Shown one piece after another: positions 60,032 through 64,000 of a DNA stretch of 64,000 nt. Location of the stretch: NCBI GenBank assembly GCA_958296445.1, contig OY282565.1, positions 3,211,570 through 3,275,569 on the forward strand. The letters are read 5' to 3'. The translations under genes and the position numbers were made by a program. The stretch is from an uncultured Dehalococcoidia bacterium. GTDB lineage: Bacteria; Chloroflexota; Dehalococcoidia; Lucifugimonadales; UBA3495. A model generated the notes under the pieces. The model saw only the letters and a list, made by a program, of their open reading frames with translations, made no database searches and was not told the origin of the DNA. Every line of letters starts with the position of its first letter. Position 1 is the stretch's first letter.

Positions 60032-61033
60032 CTAGATTTCGCGGAACACCGGCTCCGGGTCGGCCAGATAGAATTTGTTTTGCCACAGCTCGTCCATCAG
60101 CGCCTGCTCTTCGTCGGTGAGGGCGGGCGTGTCCACTGCGGCGGTGTATTCCTGCAATTCCGCCATCTTGGTGAAATTGGGCAGCACCGACACAATCTGC
60201 GGCTTTTTCAGCACGAACTGGATCGCCGACTGCCCCATAGTGCGGGCGTCTTCCTGAATGAGAAACTGAACCCGCTGCACCTTCGCCAGCGCCTCGCGCA
60301 TCCACTCGGCGCGGCGGTGGGCGCGGTGGTCGGATTCGTCAAAGGCCGGCACCTCGGTGAACTCGCCGGTCAGCGTGTTGGATGCGTGCGGCACCCGCGA
60401 CAGCAGCCCCACCTGGCACTCATCGGCGATGGGAAAGAAGTCAATCGCCGGTTCCTGCTCCAAGATGCTGTAAATGATTTGCAGACTGTCCACCTGCCGG
60501 TCGCGCATCGACGTTTCCCCTTCCTCGAACCAGCCGATGTCCGGCCCCAGGGCCACGCCGAAGTAGCGGATTTTCCCCTCGAACTTGAGCTGCTCCAGGG
60601 TCTCAAACAGCTCGTCGCGCTCTAGGGCGTCCACCCGCGGATTGTGAACCTGGTACAGGTCAATGTAGTCGGTGTTCAGGCGGCGCAGGCTTTGCTCGCA
60701 GGCGAACTTGACAAACTCGCGGTCGAACTTCTGCGGGCGTTCCCGATGGCCGTCGCGGGGCGTGGGGTCGTAAATGTCATAGCCGAACTTGGTGGCGATA
60801 ACGATGTCATTGCGCCTGTGGCCCAACACCTTGGCCAGAATTTCCTCGCCGTAGCCGTCGCCGTAAGTGTCGGCGGTATCGAAAAAGTTGACGCCCAGCT
60901 CCAGGGCATTCTCCAGCAGCGCGGCCCGCTCGGCGTCCTCAATCCGCCCCCACCAGTTGGTGGCGACAGTCCAGACCCCGAAGCCCACTTCGGACAGGAT
61001 AAGATCGGTTCGAGGGAGTTGACGGAATTTCAT
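60032..61033 (-). CDS. Aldo/keto reductase
   Basis: The 333-residue AKR has the TIM-barrel catalytic tetrad: FFDTADTYGDGYGEE (Asp and Tyr), ATKFGYDIYD (Lys), and IDLYQVHNPRVDALE (His). The N-terminus LILSEVGFGVWTVATNWWG and the C-terminal LKKPQIVSVLPNFTKMAEL agree. It is an NAD(P)H-dependent carbonyl reductase of unknown substrate. The start ATG at 61033 follows AAGATATG. Confidence 0.93.
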   Translation of the reverse strand: MKFRQLPRTDLILSEVGFGVWTVATNWWGRIEDAERAALLENALELGVNFFDTADTYGDGYGEEILAKVLGHRRNDIVIATKFGYDIYDPTPRDGHRERPQKFDREFVKFACEQSLRRLNTDYIDLYQVHNPRVDALERDELFETLEQLKFEGKIRYFGVALGPDIGWFEEGETSMRDRQVDSLQIIYSILEQEPAIDFFPIADECQVGLLSRVPHASNTLTGEFTEVPAFDESDHRAHRRAEWMREALAKVQRVQFLIQEDARTMGQSAIQFVLKKPQIVSVLPNFTKMAELQEYTAAVDTPALTDEEQALMDELWQNKFYLADPEPVFREI

Positions 61034-61087
61034 ATCTTGCGTTTCCTTAAAGCGAATTTGCGCGGACGGACGGATTTTGCGGCGCCA

Positions 61088-61309
61088 TCAGAAACCCCGG
61101 ATTATCAACGCGATTAAAGCGACAATGATGCCGCCGCCAACGCCGATGATGGCGTAAAACAGCCGGTCAACCTTGGCGTCGAGCCGGTCAATGCGGACGT
61201 TGGTTCTTTGCTGTTCGGATTTCACTTCTGTAACGCCGGTTTGCACGTTTTCCACATTGGCCTCAAGACGGCCCAAAGTGCGCTCCGTAGACTGTTCTCC
61301 GGTAGTCAT
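61088..61309 (-). CDS. Small coiled-coil protein with C-terminal membrane anchor
   Basis: The product of 73 residues from ATG 61309 is a heptad-rich coiled coil (TLGRLEANVENVQTGVTEVK, RIDRLDAKVDRLF) ending in YAIIGVGGGIIVALIALIIRGF, one transmembrane helix. It resembles XhlA-like proteins associated with phage or plasmids. No adjacent lysin or phage gene is seen. AACATCG-type upstream bases give no strong ribosome site. Confidence 0.65.
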   Translation of the reverse strand: MTTGEQSTERTLGRLEANVENVQTGVTEVKSEQQRTNVRIDRLDAKVDRLFYAIIGVGGGIIVALIALIIRGF

Positions 61310-61332
61310 CGCTAACATCCTCTCCCTAAGAT

Positions 61333-61443
61333 TCAGGTTGATTCGCCCAACCAGCGGCCCATACCCTCAATAAAATCATCCCGCAACGAGCTACGGGTGC
61401 CGCGGAAACTTCCAATCAGCCATTCCTTGAAATGCTACGGATC
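61333..61443 (-). pseudogene. Decayed copy of the 3' end of the transglutaminase-like gene
   Basis: The minus-strand sequence encodes LRDDFIEGMGRWLGEST followed by TGA, matching exactly the end of the 62093 gene (LRDDFIEGMGRWLGEST). The preceding codons read DP, TAG, HFKEWLIGSF, the first being an in-frame stop. Only the last 40 codons or so are present. It overlaps the end of the next gene in another frame. Confidence 0.82.
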
Positions 61444-61877
61444 CTAAATGATTGAGACGCCAAGAAAAAATCCTCTTTCACCAATGCTTGAGTCACTTTG
61501 GAACGCTCGGTAACTACGTTGCGTTCTTTGACATTGACAAACTCTCCGTTCTTGTTAATAGCAGAAAATAGCGCCATGTTAGCGTCAAGAAACCAAATGC
61601 CAACAACGCGCCCGTCTGGAAACCACCACTCTCCAACAATCCAGCCCTCCGGCGAGCAGGACAGCCCGACCTCGCTATCTGATTCAACGCTGGCAAAAAG
61701 CTCAAAGAACCCCCGTGCGCTTTCCACCGTAGCAGGCGATTCACCGGGTTCCAAATCTTCGTCCGACGCCAGATAATCCAACCTGTCGGCCAGGGTGGTA
61801 TCACCCATACTCCTAAGAAAGGCGGATATGTCGCTTATGGTGGCGACATCTGAAAGAGTCATATTTGACAACTCCAC
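61416..61877 (-). CDS. Hypothetical protein
   Basis: The 153-residue product is acidic and soluble, with a C-terminal beta-rich part (GLSCSPEGWIVGEWWFPDGRVVGIWFL, NKNGEFVNVKERNVVTERSKV). Its last 10 residues come from reading the pseudogene remnant in a different frame, so the gene may have lost its natural end. No family is recognised. Confidence 0.6.
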   Translation of the reverse strand: MELSNMTLSDVATISDISAFLRSMGDTTLADRLDYLASDEDLEPGESPATVESARGFFELFASVESDSEVGLSCSPEGWIVGEWWFPDGRVVGIWFLDANMALFSAINKNGEFVNVKERNVVTERSKVTQALVKEDFFLASQSFRIRSISRNG

Positions 61878-61954
61878 TGCCAGAATTTCTATACCATCCG
61901 TCCCATAGTATTACCGAGGCGCTTGCGAAATCGGACGCTTACGGAATCGCCCTT

Positions 61955-62055
61955 TGTCACCCTGAGCGAAAGCGAATGGCCTAGCCGCCCAAGCCAAGAT
62001 TCTTAGCTTTGCTCAGAATGACAGGCAACTCTGCTCAGAATAACAGACGGCGGAA
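61955..62055 (+). repeat. GAAG-type dispersed repeat
   Basis: The gap upstream of the 153-residue gene carries one copy: TTGTCACCCTGAGCGAAAGC to TTTGCTCAGAATGACAGGCA, followed by two partial starts. This family also occurs at 6979, 10805, 16761, 25329, 25500, 41200, 46432 and 52657. Confidence 0.85.
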
Positions 62056-62092
62056 GCAATGTCGCAATTTTCTAAGCATTACCCTCCGTCCT

Positions 62093-62695
62093 TTAGGTGG
62101 ATTCGCCCAGCCAGCGGCCCATGCCCTCGATGAAATCGTCCCGCAATTGGCTTTGCGGGCCGCAGAACTCCTTGATTAGCCGTTCCTTGAACCCCTGCGG
62201 ATCCTGTCCGGCGGGAACCTCAAAGCTGTCAATAGGGTCGCAGGCCAGCGTCATATCAGTGCCGGCGTCGAAAACCCGGTTCACAGTCATTCCCAAAGGC
62301 CCGGCGCTGCTAGGCCAAGTAGCGTCCACCACCGTCCAGCCTTTGCCGGTATTCACCCTCAAATACGTATGCACGTCCGGGACAGGTCTGACGGCCACCA
62401 GCGCCCGCAGCTCCGCCGGAAAATGCCGGGTGTTGCCGGGAGTGAACCGATGAGTACACATTATAACCCGCGACTCCAGCCCCAACTCGCCGAATATACC
62501 GGCCAGCAGGTAATGTTTTCCCGAACAAGTGCCGCGCCATTCCTCGATAATGGCCTCGGGCTTCCGCGAACTGGCCCGCCGGTAAGGCATATCCCGAACC
62601 AGCGCGAAAGCCCGCTCCGGCGTGAGCAACTCGCCCGCGGGCAACAGGCCGCGCCGGCGGCTTTCGCGCTCCAGCAGGGGCAGCAGGGTGGTCAT
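62093..62695 (-). CDS. Transglutaminase-like cysteine protease/peptidase fold protein
   Basis: The 200-residue protein has the transglutaminase core: EEWRGTCSGKHYLLAGIF (Cys57), VPDVHTYLRVNTGKGWTVVDATW (His109 and Asp124). These form the expected catalytic triad. No signal peptide is visible, and the partner is unknown. Its ATG overlaps the stop of the HNH gene by 4 bp. The last part is duplicated as a pseudogene 0.65 kb away. Confidence 0.87.
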   Translation of the reverse strand: MTTLLPLLERESRRRGLLPAGELLTPERAFALVRDMPYRRASSRKPEAIIEEWRGTCSGKHYLLAGIFGELGLESRVIMCTHRFTPGNTRHFPAELRALVAVRPVPDVHTYLRVNTGKGWTVVDATWPSSAGPLGMTVNRVFDAGTDMTLACDPIDSFEVPAGQDPQGFKERLIKEFCGPQSQLRDDFIEGMGRWLGEST

Positions 62696-63564
62696 ATTTC
62701 CCTCGCGCTATGGGCAGTTTCTTTATTAGGCATTGCCCGCAACAAGTTGGGGTTAATGGGCGGGTTGGCCGGCGTTCTTTCCGTCTGCGGCAGATATCTT
62801 GCGTGCTTTTGCCTGAACTCGATGTCCGTCATAGTCCCTTTGGCCTGATTGCAAACCTTGCAGGCCAACTGGCAGTTTCGTATATTATCCGGGCCGCCCA
62901 GCCTCTTGGGAATCATGTGTTCGATTTCCAGTCCGTCATAGGGGTACTCGTGGCCGCAATAGACGCACTTGCGTTGCTGGTCGTGGAACAATTGCCGTTT
63001 GTCCTTGGCTTTCTGATCCTCCTCTATTAAAACTGTACGATCGGAGAAAGTGTTAGCCTTTGGAGAATCGTACCGCCGGGTTTTTTCCGGTATCCTTACC
63101 GGCGGTTCCGGCGGTTTGACGCCGGTATCACGGATTTTTGCGTTAGTTTTCTGGTTGCACTCAAGGCATAGCGGATACTTTGATTCCTTGAACACGCCGC
63201 ACTGAGAACACTTGTTGATAAGCCCGCCCCGCATTTGTTTCCAGTGATTACTGCACAAGTAATCACCATCCTTCAATAATCTTGTGGAACAGTTTTGTTC
63301 CAAGCAAATTTTCGGTGTTGTCACAGGTTCCGGTGATTCCGTGCGCACATTTGTCGAGGGCGTGTTAGTTTTCTTGTTGCACTCAATGCACAAGGGATAC
63401 TTTGATTCCTTGAATACACCGCATTGAGAACACTTGTTGATGAGCTTGTCTCGCATTTGTTTCCAATGCTTGCCGCATAAGTAGTCATTGGTTTTCAACA
63501 ATTGCGTGGAGCAAGTCTGCTCCAGACAAATTTTCGCCGTCGTCACAGATTCCTCTCCTTTCAA
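62692..63564 (-). CDS. HNH endonuclease with two duplicated zinc-binding modules
   Basis: The 290-residue protein has two homologous modules of about 72 residues (roughly 10-66 and 83-139). Each has C and H sites in ICLEQ, DYLC, HWKQMR, INKCSQCGVFKESKYPLC and ECN. A C-terminal HNH domain follows: CVYCGHEYP (C200, C203), EIEHMIPKRLGGPDN with the catalytic H216, and CKVCNQAKG. The modules probably bind zinc and perhaps DNA. AT-rich codons suggest recent transfer. The overlap with the transglutaminase-like gene hints at a joint cassette. Confidence 0.9.
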   Translation of the reverse strand: MKGEESVTTAKICLEQTCSTQLLKTNDYLCGKHWKQMRDKLINKCSQCGVFKESKYPLCIECNKKTNTPSTNVRTESPEPVTTPKICLEQNCSTRLLKDGDYLCSNHWKQMRGGLINKCSQCGVFKESKYPLCLECNQKTNAKIRDTGVKPPEPPVRIPEKTRRYDSPKANTFSDRTVLIEEDQKAKDKRQLFHDQQRKCVYCGHEYPYDGLEIEHMIPKRLGGPDNIRNCQLACKVCNQAKGTMTDIEFRQKHARYLPQTERTPANPPINPNLLRAMPNKETAHSAREI

Positions 63565-63587
63565 GCCTCTATTTAGGTTTCATCAAT

Positions 63588-63896
63588 CTAAATTAGAAGC
63601 TGGATAGCCGATATTCCCGCGCCGATAACCAACAGCCCGATAACAAACGAAAGACATCCGCCACCTGACGTTTCCTGTCGCTGTGGCCCTCGGTATTCTG
63701 TCCGGCGGGGAGCCGCGTTTTGTTGTGGCCGTGGATGCTCTGTCCGGCGCGGAGCCGCGTTGGGATTGCATTTTGCGCAAAGGGCGTATTGCGGCCTCTT
63801 GCGCCCTCTGCATCGGGGGCAAGTGCCGCATTCCCTACACCAGTCAAACCCAGGATTCTTGTACCCGCCGCAAAAGCGGCACGTATTTTCGTCCAT
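63588..63896 (-). CDS. Zinc-ribbon protein with C-terminal membrane helix
   Basis: The 102-residue product starts with two zinc-ribbon units (CRFCGGYKNPGFDWCRECG, CPRCRGRKRPQYALCAKCN), then a two-fold Pro/Arg linker repeat (AAPRRTEHPRPQQN and AAPRRTEYRGPQRQ) and ends in CLSFVIGLLVIGAGISAIQL, a membrane helix. The second ribbon resembles the CSQCGxFKxSKYPLCxECN module of the HNH nuclease next door. It is 23 bp upstream of it on the same strand. No function is known to me. Confidence 0.72.
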   Translation of the reverse strand: MDENTCRFCGGYKNPGFDWCRECGTCPRCRGRKRPQYALCAKCNPNAAPRRTEHPRPQQNAAPRRTEYRGPQRQETSGGGCLSFVIGLLVIGAGISAIQLLI

Positions 63897-63938
63897 ACAG
63901 CCAGTCCATTTACAACGTGTTTGTTAAAAACGTTGGCA

Positions 63939-64000
63939 TCACCCCGCCGCCACCGCCAGCCCCAGGCTGCCCTTGATGGCGTCAACCCGCGTCTGAAACT
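63939..64000 (-). CDS. 3' end of an unidentified gene running off the window
   Basis: The frame ending at the TGA at 63941-63939 codes for 19 residues (TRVDAIKGSLGLAVAAG at the end) and stays open to the window edge. Composition fits a normal coding end. Too little is present to identify it. Confidence 0.4.
   Translation of the reverse strand, partial: FQTRVDAIKGSLGLAVAAG

Noticed and set aside
61088-61309. Phage holin
   Set aside because: The product has one membrane helix and a coiled coil like XhlA, but no lysin or other phage genes are nearby.

Overview
The window is a GC-rich, densely coded bacterial chromosome segment without rRNA, tRNA, CRISPR or recognisable transposase genes. Gene content suggests a Chloroflexota bacterium, possibly Dehalococcoidia/SAR202-like. 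The hints are Pro/Thr-rich linkers after lipoboxes, aerobic-CO-dehydrogenase-type molybdenum hydroxylases, an LLM flavin oxidoreductase, a DUF1800/DUF1501 pair and abundant short intergenic palindromes. This assignment is an inference from gene content.

Region by region. 1-2.2 kb: the 5' part of a GrdB-like gene that reads through an in-frame TGA (candidate selenoprotein with a SECIS-like hairpin), an NYN nuclease and a small orphan. 2.3-5.8 kb: two cobalamin genes (cobB-like, cobO) and an AlbA/Schlafen-type regulator. 6-10.8 kb: an FMN-binding split-barrel protein, three tandem retropepsin-like genes and a two-domain M16 peptidase. 10.9-16 kb: rph, a small membrane protein with a decayed partial copy, and comEA-comEC. 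16-17 kb: an array of about 162-bp inverted-repeat units. 17-25 kb: ilvE, a coiled-coil orphan, plsY, an LLM oxidoreductase, a six-cysteine-repeat lipoprotein, a nucleoside hydrolase and an SDR protein. 25.5-33.5 kb: a hopanoid operon on the minus strand behind a strong promoter (prenyl synthase, hpnH, hpnG, hpnA, shc, a YjbQ-family gene, a squalene/phytoene synthase). 33.6-37.8 kb: a divergent operon DUF1800-DUF1501-NHL with its own promoter and an operator-like palindrome. 37.9-42.4 kb: DUF3800, MoaB/Mog, HIT, a crotonase and an antitoxin-like pair. 42.4-52.4 kb: molybdenum hydroxylase genes (M and S subunits, three Uma2 copies, two large subunits) interrupted by two HicAB modules. 52.7-64 kb: acyl-CoA dehydrogenase, a CotH lipoprotein, ppdK, an aldo/keto reductase, a transglutaminase-like gene with a decayed partial copy, an HNH nuclease and zinc-ribbon proteins.

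The hopanoid genes form a nearly complete route from prenyl diphosphates to hopene and on to adenosylhopane-derived lipids. The cobalamin genes serve corrin amidation and adenosylation. The M, S and L subunits should assemble into a Mo-flavin-FeS hydroxylase of unknown substrate. The most notable observations are the recoded selenoprotein, the 91-bp hairpin family with compensated arm changes, the HicAB module bounded by a 49-bp direct repeat that copies the 5' end of the neighbouring gene, tandem gene triplications (retropepsin-like, Uma2), and dispersed repeats that seem to have entered coding sequences.
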